A stretch of 64,000 bases of DNA from Hyphomicrobiales bacterium (GCA_021730985.1 JAKFYI010000030.1:1-64000), one strand, 5' to 3'. Counted from the first letter of the stretch, positions 42,058 through 50,780 are shown. The notes: generated by a model not told the origin, from the sequence alone. Translations and numbers: made by a program.

Positions 42058-43211
42058 TGGAACTGCGTATCGAAGGCGGCCAGGCGATGATCGGCAGCGA
42101 ACTGATCGACACCACAATCGACATCGAATCGGACTCTGCCGTCATTTCCGGGATCGGCCGCAAAGCCGGCGGCAAGCATCGGCTCGACGCCCGCGGCCTG
42201 CTGGTGCTGCCCGGCATCGTCGATATCCACGGCGACGCGTTCGAACGGCAGATGATGCCGCGGCCCGGCGTCGGCTTTCCGGTCGAGCTTGCTCTGCTCG
42301 ACACCGACCGCCAGGTTGTCGCGAACGGCATCACCACCGTGTTTCACGGCGTGACCTGGTCGTGGGAACCCGGATTGCGGGGCGCCGGCAACGCGCGCGC
42401 CATGCTCGAAGCGATGGAGCGGCTGCGGCCCCGGCTCGCCGCCGACACGCGCTATCACCTGCGGCACGAGACCTTTAATCTGGACGCGGAGGATGAAATC
42501 GCGGGCTGGCTGACCAGCAAGAGGATCGACATCCTGGCGTTCAACGATCACATGACATCGACGGTCGAGTCCAAGGATCGCGCCAAAAAGATCGGCGAGA
42601 TGAGCAAGCGCTCCGGGCTTGCCGCCGATGAGTTCGAGCGCCTGGTCGAGCGCATCAGCCGCCGCGGCAACGAAGTGCCGGCGTCGATTGCTCGCCTGGC
42701 GGAGATTGCGGTCACCAACGGCATCCCGATCCTGTCTCACGACGACATCAGCCCGGACCAGCGCCGCTGGTTCCGCTCGATCGGCAGCCGTGTCTCGGAA
42801 TTCCCCACCACCGTCGAAACCGCGCAGGAGGCCGCCCGCGAGGGCGACGACATCGTGCTCGGTGCGCCCAACGTGGTGCGCGGCGGCAGTCACACCGGCT
42901 GGACCAAGGCGGCCGACATGGTCGAGCGAGGGCTGTGCACGATTTTGGCGTCCGACTACTACTACCCCGCGCAGTTGTTCGCGGCGTTCCGCCTCGCCTC
43001 CGACGGCATCGCGCCGCTCGCCCGTGCGTGGCCACTGATCTCGCAAGCACCGGCGGCGGCGGCCGGCCTCAACGACCGCGGCCGCATCGCGGAAGGCTGC
43101 CGCGCCGATATCGTTCTGGTCGATCCCGAGCATCAGCCGCGTGTCGTTGCGACCATCGCGGCCGGCCGGATCGTTCACCTGACTGAAGGCCGCCGGCTGC
43201 TGGCCAGCTAG
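42054..43211 (+). CDS. Second, divergent PhnM-type amidohydrolase
   Basis: This 385-residue protein shares the PhnM frame (LLVLPGIVDIHGDAFERQMMPRPG, NDHMTST, ILSHDDISPDQRRWF, SEFPTTVETAQ, LGAPNVVRGGSH, TILASDYYYPAQL), but has HGDAFER where PhnM has HTDHLEA, and lacks the HLRCE and MDHTPGQRQF motifs in their usual form (HLRHETF, NDHMTST). It therefore probably acts on a related but different substrate. It starts at ATG 42054 inside the hexapeptide gene stop, and its TAG overlaps that of the convergent DUF1045 gene. Confidence 0.85.
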   Translation: MMELRIEGGQAMIGSELIDTTIDIESDSAVISGIGRKAGGKHRLDARGLLVLPGIVDIHGDAFERQMMPRPGVGFPVELALLDTDRQVVANGITTVFHGVTWSWEPGLRGAGNARAMLEAMERLRPRLAADTRYHLRHETFNLDAEDEIAGWLTSKRIDILAFNDHMTSTVESKDRAKKIGEMSKRSGLAADEFERLVERISRRGNEVPASIARLAEIAVTNGIPILSHDDISPDQRRWFRSIGSRVSEFPTTVETAQEAAREGDDIVLGAPNVVRGGSHTGWTKAADMVERGLCTILASDYYYPAQLFAAFRLASDGIAPLARAWPLISQAPAAAAGLNDRGRIAEGCRADIVLVDPEHQPRVVATIAAGRIVHLTEGRRLLAS

Positions 43212-43897
43212 CCGCGCAGGCGGCAGCGCCGCAGCACGCGAAAGCGCGCGCCGGCATCGTCCTGACGCATCACGGAAATGGCGTCGAGTTCGAACGTGTC
43301 GCCGGACTGCGGGGCATAGGCCTCGGCCAGCGCATGGCGGAAATCGCCGCGGAGATTTTCCGGCAGCGCACCGGTAAGCGTCATGTGAAACCGATATTGC
43401 TCGTGGACGTAAGGGTAGCCCCAGCGATCCAGCAGTTCGACCTGCCGGGCGGTCAGGCCGGATTTCAAGCGCCGCTCCCGGTCGGCCGCCGATAACGGCG
43501 CGCGGCAGGAGTCAAAGGCTTCGACGCATCCGGCCGCGAACTGCAAGACCTTGGGATTTTCCTCGGTGGGCAACAGCGCGACGAACATGCCAATTGCGCC
43601 GACCGCAAGCCGCCCGATCGGAATTGGCGCGGTCTTTGTGGCATAGGCGCTGGCCGCGGCAATGAAATCGTCTTCGGAGAATCCCTTTAGCTGGAACGGC
43701 GCCGCGATCGTGGCGTGAAACCCGTAGCGCCGCGGCTCCACCGTCATCAACTTGAGCACGTTGGGATCGATGCCATCGAGCCGGGCATACGGAATCTCGA
43801 CGGCATCGAAGCAATCGTAGCCGATCACGCCGGCGCCGAAACGGGCCAGCGCCGAGAACGGCGGCGGCGTATAGTAGATTGCGTAGCGGGGGGACAT
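43208..43897 (-). CDS. DUF1045 phosphonate-locus protein (2H phosphoesterase-like)
   Basis: This 229-residue protein begins MSPRYAIYYTPPPFSALARFGAGVIGYD and carries two HxTx motifs, YGFHATIAAPF (about residue 60) and YRFHMTLTGAL (about 173), the hallmark of 2H phosphodiesterases. The family occurs in C-P lyase loci. No phnP, the 5-phosphoribosyl 1,2-cyclic phosphodiesterase, is seen in this window, and a 2H enzyme could open that cyclic diester instead. That role is inferred. The start at 43897 is preceded by a Pho box. Confidence 0.82.
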   Translation of the reverse strand: MSPRYAIYYTPPPFSALARFGAGVIGYDCFDAVEIPYARLDGIDPNVLKLMTVEPRRYGFHATIAAPFQLKGFSEDDFIAAASAYATKTAPIPIGRLAVGAIGMFVALLPTEENPKVLQFAAGCVEAFDSCRAPLSAADRERRLKSGLTARQVELLDRWGYPYVHEQYRFHMTLTGALPENLRGDFRHALAEAYAPQSGDTFELDAISVMRQDDAGARFRVLRRCRLRG

Positions 43898-43932
43898 AGG
43901 GCGCTCGACCGAAGCCGGATTACTGCGGTCAT

Positions 43933-43950
43933 GTAACAGTTCCATGACAC
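43933..43950 (-). promoter_or_regulatory. Pho box upstream of the DUF1045 gene
   Basis: On the minus strand GTGTCAT ggaa CTGTTAC, two good half-sites at 11-base spacing, with a -10-like TAATCC 10 bases further on. It ends 35 bases before the start codon. Confidence 0.65.
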
Positions 43951-43963
43951 AATCGAATCGCCA

Positions 43964-43993
43964 GCGGGCCGGCCTGTTCGTAAGCCGGCCCGC
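43964..43993 (-). terminator. Perfect hairpin between the phytase-like and DUF1045 genes
   Basis: A 10-bp perfect stem GCGGGCCGGC / GCCGGCCCGC with a 10-base loop lies 11 bases after the stop of the phytase-like gene. It lacks a U-run on the minus strand, so it may be a terminator without U-tract or an mRNA-stabilising hairpin. Confidence 0.5.
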
Positions 43994-44004
43994 CGGCGCT
44001 TGAC

Positions 44005-45357
44005 TCAACGCGCCTTGAGCAGCTCCTCCACGCGAAGCAGAACGAATTCGTTGTCATCCGCCTTGTTTGGGTCGCGGCTGGATGAGAACGGCAGGTTGTT
44101 GTCGTTGCCGACGATGATGTGACTTGCGTCCACCACATCGACATTCTCGATGGTGAAGAACGGGAACGTCAGCACGCCATCGTTCAACGGCTTCTTCGCC
44201 TTCTTGTCCGGATCGCGAATCTTCATCAGATCGATGAACCCGATCTTGCGCACCGGAGCATTGGCGTTCGCATCGGACATCTCGATCTTGTACACGCGCT
44301 TGAGCTTGGCGATGTCGTCAAAGCAATCCGGACGCTTCTGACCCTGCGGGCAAGCCTTGTCCGCCGTTCCCTCGCCGTTGTCGCGCTCGATAATGAGGGC
44401 GGTCGTCGCGTCGATCATGTTGAAGTCGCCGATCGCCAGGCCGTTCTGCTCCAGCACGTACTTCCAGTGCCGGCCGGTCCATTTGCCGGCGGCGACATCG
44501 AACTCAAGGATGCGGAGATATTCCTTGCCGTCCGCGGTCTTCTCCCAGTCTTTCTTCTCCGCGTCCCACGCCGGGCCTTCGAGCAGCGGATAAAGGAAAC
44601 GGCCGTCTGGCGACGCCGCCATGCCTTCGTAGCCCCTGGAGCGGCGAATGTTGAAGTTCAGCGGCATGTTGGGGGCGGCGGGTGTCGTCACGCGGAAGTG
44701 GTCCGGCGAACGCGCCGACTTGCCGTCGATCATGGTCTCGAACACGGCCTCGACCTTGCCGTTCAAGTCGATGCGGATGAGATAGGGGCCGAACTCATCG
44801 CCGATCCAGAATTTGTCGCCGATCGGCTGAAAGCTTTCGAGGTCGAAATCGGCTCCGGTCAAGTACCGCGTGTCGGTCCCCTCGTTGGCGATGCGGAACG
44901 GCACCTTCTTGTCGGGATCGCGCAGGAAGATCGTCTGGACCCGGTCCATGGTCCCCTGCGCCCAGTCCATTCGATACCGGTTCAGGTAGAGCATCGAGTC
45001 CGGGGAGTTGGCCTTGCTTCCAAATCCGTTGTCGGTGAGCACCCAGAACGTGCCGTCCGGCATCTTCTTGATGCCGGAGTGGCCCTGCAGCGGCTGGCCC
45101 TTGAAGGGAGTCTTGAGCCCAGTCGGTCGGCCGTTGGAGAGGCCTTCGACCGAGGCGACGGCATCGACACGAATCGGGCCGGTGAACTTGCCGGAGGTCG
45201 CCAGATCGGCCGGCGCGTCCTCAGGGGCTTGGATAAAGGTCGCCGCCGGCAGCATGACATGACCGGCAAGCGTGGCGGGAAACTGTTGCGGCTCGGCGGC
45301 TGCCGGCGAAGCCAGCACCGCAATGAATGACAAGGCTGCGATTTGGTGCGCGCGCAT
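44005..45357 (-). CDS. Secreted phytase-like esterase family protein
   Basis: This 450-residue protein has a signal peptide (AALSFIAVLASPAAA) and the pattern of the 'esterase-like activity of phytase' beta-propeller family: LQGHSGIKKMPDGTFWVLTDNGFGSK, FQPIGDKFWIGDEFGPYLIRI, GYEGMAASPDGRFLYPLLEG, NVDVVDASHIIVGNDNNLPFS. It probably acts in the periplasm on an organic phosphate ester. The Pho box just upstream (45407-45435) supports induction on Pi starvation. True phytate activity is not proven for most members. Confidence 0.85.
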   Translation of the reverse strand: MRAHQIAALSFIAVLASPAAAEPQQFPATLAGHVMLPAATFIQAPEDAPADLATSGKFTGPIRVDAVASVEGLSNGRPTGLKTPFKGQPLQGHSGIKKMPDGTFWVLTDNGFGSKANSPDSMLYLNRYRMDWAQGTMDRVQTIFLRDPDKKVPFRIANEGTDTRYLTGADFDLESFQPIGDKFWIGDEFGPYLIRIDLNGKVEAVFETMIDGKSARSPDHFRVTTPAAPNMPLNFNIRRSRGYEGMAASPDGRFLYPLLEGPAWDAEKKDWEKTADGKEYLRILEFDVAAGKWTGRHWKYVLEQNGLAIGDFNMIDATTALIIERDNGEGTADKACPQGQKRPDCFDDIAKLKRVYKIEMSDANANAPVRKIGFIDLMKIRDPDKKAKKPLNDGVLTFPFFTIENVDVVDASHIIVGNDNNLPFSSSRDPNKADDNEFVLLRVEELLKAR

Positions 45358-45406
45358 GAATGGGCTCCCGGGTTTGAATGGCGCGCGCCATTTCTCTCCG
45401 GGGCAG

Positions 45407-45435
45407 ATGGAGCCTTGATGACAGCCGCTTGACCG
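45407..45435 (-). promoter_or_regulatory. Pho box upstream of the phytase-like gene
   Basis: On the minus strand CGGTCAA gcgg CTGTCAT caag GCTCCAT, with a perfect central half-site and exact 4-base spacers. It sits 50 bases before the start and just after the psd stop. Confidence 0.65.
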
Positions 45436-45441
45436 CTTCGC

Positions 45442-46317
45442 TTAACCCCCAGATTGCGGCCAACGCAGCAGCGGCTGCCCCATCCGGATGCCTGCCCCCT
45501 CCTCGACGTTCTCGCAGAGCTCAAAGCCTTTCGGCGCGAACACGATGATGGTGGAGCCGTGCTGGAACCAGCCCATTTCCTGGCCTTTGCGGAATGATTC
45601 ATCGCAGAACCAGACGTTGGGCCCGCGATGATCGAGATCGAGCAGGACATTCAGGAAATGCAGGCGGATGCTGGCCACGAGAATCGCCGCAACCGGCACC
45701 AGCGTCACCGCATGGTTGCCGGCCAGCCGGGTCCGGATCAGGGCCCGCTCGTTCTTGCAAAACAGCTTCTCGATGCGCTTCAGCGCGATCGGATTGACGT
45801 TCCAGGTGTCGCCCGAGATGTAGGTGACCTGCTCGACGCGGCAGTCGTGCGGCGCATGGAAGCGGTGGTACATGCTGGATGTCAGGCGCAGCGTGACATA
45901 TTGGCCGTCGCGGTACTCCTCGACCAGCGCGGGATCGAGCAGCAGATCCTTCAGCGTGTAGGGAAAGCCCTTCACCTGGAGCAGTTCGGTTCCCTGCACC
46001 GTTCCGCAAGCGCCGACGATCGCGTCGCACGGGCTGACCAAGGTGGCGGGATCGGCATCGACCGGCCGCGCGCCCTCCTTCAGCTCCCGCGTGAAGCAGT
46101 CGTGCATGCTTTTGAATTTGAGTTTTTTCGATTCGCTGAGATCGAGATCGGAAAACAGCGCCCACATCCCGATCGAAAGCTCGCGGACGACAGGATTTTC
46201 GATCTTGCTGAACCAGCCCATGAACTGGGTCAGCAGCCGGCGTGGGATTCGATTGGTCAGAAGGAAGTTGAGGTCCTCCTGCTGGCAGACTTTGGCGATG
46301 GCTGATCGGATTGTCAT
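45442..46317 (-). CDS. psd: Phosphatidylserine decarboxylase
   Basis: This 291-residue proenzyme has the family body FTRELKEGARPVDADPATLVSPCDA, SSMYHRFHAPHDCRVEQVTYISGD and NERALIRTRLAGNHAVTLVPVAA. The autocleavage site is QHGST, with Ser255 becoming the pyruvoyl group (most members have LGST). It makes phosphatidylethanolamine. The length fits the gammaproteobacterial type I form rather than the short rhizobial type. The start at 46317 lies 35 bases from the divergent aminotransferase gene. Together with pmtA it provides PE and then PC. Confidence 0.93.
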   Translation of the reverse strand: MTIRSAIAKVCQQEDLNFLLTNRIPRRLLTQFMGWFSKIENPVVRELSIGMWALFSDLDLSESKKLKFKSMHDCFTRELKEGARPVDADPATLVSPCDAIVGACGTVQGTELLQVKGFPYTLKDLLLDPALVEEYRDGQYVTLRLTSSMYHRFHAPHDCRVEQVTYISGDTWNVNPIALKRIEKLFCKNERALIRTRLAGNHAVTLVPVAAILVASIRLHFLNVLLDLDHRGPNVWFCDESFRKGQEMGWFQHGSTIIVFAPKGFELCENVEEGAGIRMGQPLLRWPQSGG

Positions 46318-46352
46318 GAAGCGGTTAAACTGCCTGAGTAGCCCTGTGACGG

Positions 46353-48026
46353 ATGGATTCGCTCGGCACGACACTCGCCCTGTACGCACTCGGCGCCACG
46401 GCGCTGACGACGTCGCTGGTAAAGCTCAAAACCCGTCTGGAACTGTCCAAAGCCAAGCACCGCTCGCTCTCGGGACACTCCCGGATGGCGCGGCGGTTCG
46501 CGGCGCTGGTGCCGTTCTACGAATATGACGAGACGCAGTTCTTCTGTGCCGACGACGCCCCGGACGACATCGTGGCGCGCCGCCACGCGGGCTTCGCAAG
46601 GCTTTCGGCGCTCTACAACGATCGCTACCGGAAGACCGCGCAGCTCACCGCAGAGGTCAAAGACGGCATTTCCGACCTGCAATTCACCGACGCCTACCGG
46701 GTGCCGTTCCAGTTCAGCCGCCATGTGAGGCAGCACCTGCAGGCCGGCTCGTTCGTCGAATCGTCCTCGGGCGTGATGGTGACCGACCTCGACGGCAACC
46801 GGTTCTACGACCTGACCGGCTCGTATGGCGTGAACCTGTTCGGCTACGATTTCTACAAGGATTGCATGGCGCGCGGTCAGGAGCGCGCCAGCGCGCTCGG
46901 CCCCGTGCTCGGCGCCTATCATCCGGTCGTTGCGGACAACGTCCGGCGCCTGCGGGCCATCTCCGGCCTCGACGAGGTGTCGTTCCACATGTCCGGCACC
47001 GAAGCGGTGATGCAGGCGGTGCGGCTGGCCCGCTATCACACCAAGCGATCGCACCTGGTGCGCTTCTGCGGCGCCTATCATGGCTGGTGGGGCGACGTGC
47101 AGCCCGGCGTCGGCAATCCGGTGCCGGCGCGCGAGACCTACACCTTGAACGACATGTCGGAGGATGCGCTGCGCATCCTGCGCACGCGGACGGACATTGC
47201 GTGCGTCCTTATCAATCCATTGCAGGCACTGCACCCGAACGCCAATGCGCCCGCGGATTCGGCGCTGATCGACAGCGGCCGCGGCGCGAATTTCGACCGG
47301 GCAGCCTACGCCGCCTGGCTCAAGAAGCTCCGCGACGTCTGCACCGCACGCGGCATCGTGCTGATCTTCGACGAGGTGTTCGTCGGCTTCCGCCTCGCCC
47401 CCGGCGGAGCGCAGGAGTATTTCGGCGTGAGCGCCGACATGGTGACCTACGGCAAGACGCTGGGCGGCGGTTTTCCGGTCGGCGCGCTGTGCGGACGCGG
47501 GGACTTGATGAAGCGCTTCCGCGACGATCGTCCCGTCGACATCTGTTTCGCCCGCGGCACCTTCAACACCCATCCCACCGTCATGGCCGCGATGAACGAA
47601 TTCCTGCTGCGTCTCGACAGCGAGGAGATCCGCGCGCTCTACCGCGATATCGATGCGCGGTGGGACGAGCGCGCGGCGCGGCTCAATCGCCGCCTGCGCG
47701 ACGAAGGTCTGCCGGTCGAGGTCGCGAACCTGTCCTCGATCTGGACGGTGAGCTACACCACGCCGTCTCGCTACAACTGGATGCTGCAGTATTATCTTCG
47801 CGCCGAAGGCCTGGCGCTGAGCTGGATCGGAACCGGACGCTTGATCTTTAGCCTGAACTACACCGAAGCGGACTTCGAAGCCGTGGTCGATCGGTTCATC
47901 GCCGCCGCCAAGGCGATGCAGCAGGACGGTTGGTGGTGGTCCGATCCGGCCACCACCAACCGCTCGATTCGACGCCGGGTGCTGCGCGAGATTTTCGCCC
48001 ATCGATTCACACCCAAAGCTGGCTGA
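46353..48026 (+). CDS. Class III aminotransferase with an N-terminal membrane-anchor-like segment
   Basis: This 557-residue PLP enzyme is of the glutamate-1-semialdehyde aminomutase type: FHMSGTEAVMQAVRLAR, FCGAYHGWWGD, LIFDEVFVGFRLAPGG, and TYGKTLGGGFPVGALCG with the Schiff-base Lys368. Before the catalytic domain (about 130-520) lies a ~120-residue extension starting with a hydrophobic stretch (LGTTLALYALGATALTTSLV) and basic residues, which suggests membrane association. It is divergent from psd and inside a lipid gene cluster, so an amino-lipid or lipid-linked substrate is conceivable. That is inference. Confidence 0.82.
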   Translation: MDSLGTTLALYALGATALTTSLVKLKTRLELSKAKHRSLSGHSRMARRFAALVPFYEYDETQFFCADDAPDDIVARRHAGFARLSALYNDRYRKTAQLTAEVKDGISDLQFTDAYRVPFQFSRHVRQHLQAGSFVESSSGVMVTDLDGNRFYDLTGSYGVNLFGYDFYKDCMARGQERASALGPVLGAYHPVVADNVRRLRAISGLDEVSFHMSGTEAVMQAVRLARYHTKRSHLVRFCGAYHGWWGDVQPGVGNPVPARETYTLNDMSEDALRILRTRTDIACVLINPLQALHPNANAPADSALIDSGRGANFDRAAYAAWLKKLRDVCTARGIVLIFDEVFVGFRLAPGGAQEYFGVSADMVTYGKTLGGGFPVGALCGRGDLMKRFRDDRPVDICFARGTFNTHPTVMAAMNEFLLRLDSEEIRALYRDIDARWDERAARLNRRLRDEGLPVEVANLSSIWTVSYTTPSRYNWMLQYYLRAEGLALSWIGTGRLIFSLNYTEADFEAVVDRFIAAAKAMQQDGWWWSDPATTNRSIRRRVLREIFAHRFTPKAG

Positions 48027-48050
48027 CAAGGCCGGCGAACCCACCTCCCC

Positions 48051-48674
48051 TCAGGCCTTGCTCGGCGCTTCATCATGCTGCGCATGCAGCGGGTCGATCA
48101 TTTCGCCGCGCATCAGGTAGATCGGCGACTTGTAGTAGAGCTTGATGTCGTGAAACGGGTCGGTGAGGATCTTGGTCATCCAGACTAAGCCGGTCTGCAC
48201 GTCCTTGATGAAGAACAGGTGCACGGTGCGGAACAGCAGCCCGGCCAGTCCCAGGAACAGCCAGATCTTGGCGACCTGACGGACGAACTCCGCCCACGTC
48301 GTGAACGGCTCCAGAACGCCGAACAGCGTCGGGTCGAACACCAGCACCAGCGGCGACAGAGCCCAAATCGTGAGCAGCACGATCTTGCGCTGCAGGTTGT
48401 AGCCGACCTTGATCTCTTCCTTGTGCTCGTGCGTGGCGTGGTTGATTTCGTCGTAGCCCTTGGGCTCGAAGAACAGATGACCGATCTGCCGGCTGGTCAT
48501 CGCCACCAGCCATCCCACCAGCGCGGCGATAGCCGGATCGAAGAACACCATCACGTAGGCAATCAGGAAACTGATCGCGCTGACCAGGTGCAGCGCCTGA
48601 TTGATTCTGCTGTGGTGATAGTAACGATGATCGTCCCAACGCTGCACCTTGAGTGCATCGCGAAAGCCAGACAT
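48051..48674 (-). CDS. Multi-pass membrane protein, possibly Mpo1/DUF962-like
   Basis: This 207-residue protein has about four membrane segments (ALHLVSAISFLIAYVMVFF; IAALVGWLVAM; KIVLLTIWALSPLVLVF; WLFLGLAGLLF). Histidines cluster in HRYYHHSRINQALH, GHLFFEPKGYDEINHATHEHKEE and HLFF, recalling the HxxxxNxxxH pattern of the Mpo1 2-hydroxy fatty acid dioxygenase family. The match is by motif only. It follows pmtA by 47 bases on the same strand. AAGGGGAATTTC precedes the ATG at 48674. A role in fatty-acid or lipid oxidation is a guess from motif and place. Confidence 0.6.
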   Translation of the reverse strand: MSGFRDALKVQRWDDHRYYHHSRINQALHLVSAISFLIAYVMVFFDPAIAALVGWLVAMTSRQIGHLFFEPKGYDEINHATHEHKEEIKVGYNLQRKIVLLTIWALSPLVLVFDPTLFGVLEPFTTWAEFVRQVAKIWLFLGLAGLLFRTVHLFFIKDVQTGLVWMTKILTDPFHDIKLYYKSPIYLMRGEMIDPLHAQHDEAPSKA

Positions 48675-48721
48675 GAAATTCCCCTTCTGTTTGAGTGAAG
48701 ATTGCCGAAATCGCGGCGGCG

Positions 48722-49378
48722 TCAGCCCGTGGTCTTGACGTAGCGGATAAGCGAGAAGTGCCCGAACGGCGGAATCGGACGCCGTTCCACCAGGCGCATG
48801 CCATGTGGCCGCTCCGCCCACTGCTCGTAGCGCTGCCAGGAAAATTCGGTGCGCCAGCCGAGCCGGCGCACGACCGGTTGCAGCATGTGTTCAATCACGC
48901 GGCGCAATCCTGTTTCCGCGCCGACCCGGCTGAGCAGGACGATCTCGCCGCCGGGCTTCAGCACGCGGGCGAACTCATCGAGCGCGGCTTCGGGATCTGG
49001 CACCGCGGTGACGACATATTGCGCCACCACGACATCGAACGAGGCTGTCTCGAACTCGAGGCGCTGCGCGTCCATCACCTCGATGCCCTCGACGTTGCTC
49101 AACCCAAGTTCGGTCACGCGCTGCCGCGCCTTGCGCAGCATCGGCTCCGAGATATCCACACCGAACACGCGGTTGGTCTTGGAATAATCGGGCAGCGAAA
49201 TCCCGGTGCCGACACCGACTTCGAGGATGCGGCCACCGACCCGCTCTGCCGCTTCGAGCGAGGCCATGCGCCCGCGCTCGAACACCGGACCGAACACAAG
49301 ATCGTAGATCGGAGCCCAGCGGTCGTATGCCCGCTCGACGGTGTGCCTGTCGAAATCCAGTGTCGTAACGGCTGCCAT
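48722..49378 (-). CDS. pmtA: Phosphatidylethanolamine N-methyltransferase
   Basis: This 218-residue SAM-dependent enzyme matches the alphaproteobacterial PmtA type: AYDRWAPIYDLVFGPVFERGR, ILEVGVGTGISLPDY (SAM loop), FDVVVAQYVVTAVPDPEAALDEFARVLKPGGEIVLLSRVG. It methylates PE three times to phosphatidylcholine. It is 33 bases downstream of the agt-like gene on the same strand, and psd lies 2.4 kb further on. Confidence 0.9.
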   Translation of the reverse strand: MAAVTTLDFDRHTVERAYDRWAPIYDLVFGPVFERGRMASLEAAERVGGRILEVGVGTGISLPDYSKTNRVFGVDISEPMLRKARQRVTELGLSNVEGIEVMDAQRLEFETASFDVVVAQYVVTAVPDPEAALDEFARVLKPGGEIVLLSRVGAETGLRRVIEHMLQPVVRRLGWRTEFSWQRYEQWAERPHGMRLVERRPIPPFGHFSLIRYVKTTG

Positions 49379-49411
49379 GTTGCCACCCTGTTGAGTTTGA
49401 GATTTCGGGAA

Positions 49412-50470
49412 CTATCCGTGCGCTGTGGCCTGCACCGGCCGGACCGCGCCCGACGAACGGGGACTCGATTTCAGGACCTGCTCGATATGTCCGATGAATT
49501 GCCGTGCGCTGGTCTCCCAGGAGTGACCCAGGGCGAACGCGCGGCACGCCTGCCGCGACAGGTCCAGCGCGCCCAGGCACGCCGCACGCAAGTCCTCGTT
49601 GAGCACGCCAACCGGACGATCGCCGATCACGTCGAGCGGGCCGGTGACCGGAAAGGCTGCGATCGGAACACCGCAGGCGAGCGCTTCGAGCTGCACGATG
49701 CCGAAGGTGTCGGTCTTGCTGGGGAATACGAAAACGTCGGATGCCGCGATCAAGGCGGCCAGTTCCGGGCCTTCCTTCAGGCCGAGAAAATTCACCGCCG
49801 GAAACCGCTGCCGCAGTTCCGCGGCTTGCGGCCCATCGCCGACCACCAGCTTGCTGCCGGGCAGATCGAGCGCAAGGAACGCCGGGAGATTCTTTTCGAC
49901 CGCGACGCGGCCCACGGTGATGAAGACCGGCCGCGGCAGATCGAGCGGCGCGGCGCGATCGGGCTTGAACAGATCGGTATCGACGCCGCGCGTCCACATG
50001 CCGAGGTGCTGGAAGCCGCGCCGGCGCAGCAACGCCATCAGCGACGGGGTCGAAGTCATCGTCACCTTGGCGGGCGCGTGGAAGCGCCGCAACGCCGCAT
50101 AGGTCCAGGATTCCGGAATCGGCGCGCGCGCCGCAATGTATTCGGGAAAGCAGGTCGAATAGCTGGTGGTGAACGGCAGGCCCCGGCGCAGACAATAGGC
50201 GCGCGCCAGGAAGCCGATCGGCCCTTCCGTCGCGATGTGGATGACATGCGGCGCCGCGGTCTCGATCCGCCGCTCGATCTCCGCCCGATTCGGCAACGCC
50301 ACCCGCAGATTCGGATAGGTCGGTAGCGGAAACGACCCGAAACCCTCCGGCGTGAGAAACTCGATCGCACAGCCGAGCTGGGACGCGCTTTTCGCGAGCG
50401 CGGTGATGCTGCGCACCACACCGTTGACCTGCGGATGCCAGGCATCGGTCGCGATCAGGACACGCATCAT
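49412..50470 (-). CDS. GT4-family glycosyltransferase, Agt-like glycolipid synthase
   Basis: This 352-residue GT-B enzyme has the N-terminal RVLIATDAWHPQVNGVVRSI, the mid ITVGRVAVEKNLPAFLAL, and the C-terminal donor motif VFPSKTDTFGIVQLEALACGVPIAAF (EX7E region). It resembles the glycosyltransferases (Agt) that make glucosyl- and glucuronosyl-diacylglycerol in Agrobacterium and marine alphaproteobacteria during Pi starvation. The nearby plcP gene strengthens this. ATGATG at 50470 follows GAGGG; either Met may start. Mannosyltransferase activity is the alternative. Confidence 0.78.
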   Translation of the reverse strand: MMRVLIATDAWHPQVNGVVRSITALAKSASQLGCAIEFLTPEGFGSFPLPTYPNLRVALPNRAEIERRIETAAPHVIHIATEGPIGFLARAYCLRRGLPFTTSYSTCFPEYIAARAPIPESWTYAALRRFHAPAKVTMTSTPSLMALLRRRGFQHLGMWTRGVDTDLFKPDRAAPLDLPRPVFITVGRVAVEKNLPAFLALDLPGSKLVVGDGPQAAELRQRFPAVNFLGLKEGPELAALIAASDVFVFPSKTDTFGIVQLEALACGVPIAAFPVTGPLDVIGDRPVGVLNEDLRAACLGALDLSRQACRAFALGHSWETSARQFIGHIEQVLKSSPRSSGAVRPVQATAHG

Positions 50471-50707
50471 GCCGCCCTCGCTTTTGAGATCGATGAATGC
50501 CGCGAAGAAAACCGGGCGCGGCACGTTTTGTCATATGGAAAATGTGTGTCGTCACAATTGCGCGCCGGGCATATGGCTTGATTCGCCCAGAATTTGCGCC
50601 GCGCCTGCACTCGCTCCGCATTTGACATCGCGCCGGTGATTCGCATGCGGCACAATTGCGAATTCATATCTCAACCGTGTGACGGCTCATGCGCCGCCGC
50701 ACACCTG

Positions 50708-50736
50708 CTGTAACACTGCTGTCGCAAGCGCATGTC
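50708..50736 (+). promoter_or_regulatory. Pho box upstream of the UPF0104 membrane protein gene
   Basis: CTGTAAC actg CTGTCGC aagc GCATGTC at 11-base spacing; the first two units each differ from CTGTCAC or CTGTCAT by one or two bases. It argues that translation begins downstream, not at the in-frame GTG at 50679. Confidence 0.55.
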
Positions 50737-50780
50737 ACCCTGAAATTTGTGATTCGCAGCTCGACGCAAGAGCCCGTTCT

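Noticed and set aside
46314-50326. Long open frames opposite the aminotransferase, pmtA and agt-like genes
   Set aside because: Products are His/Arg/Asp-rich shadows of well-supported genes on the other strand.
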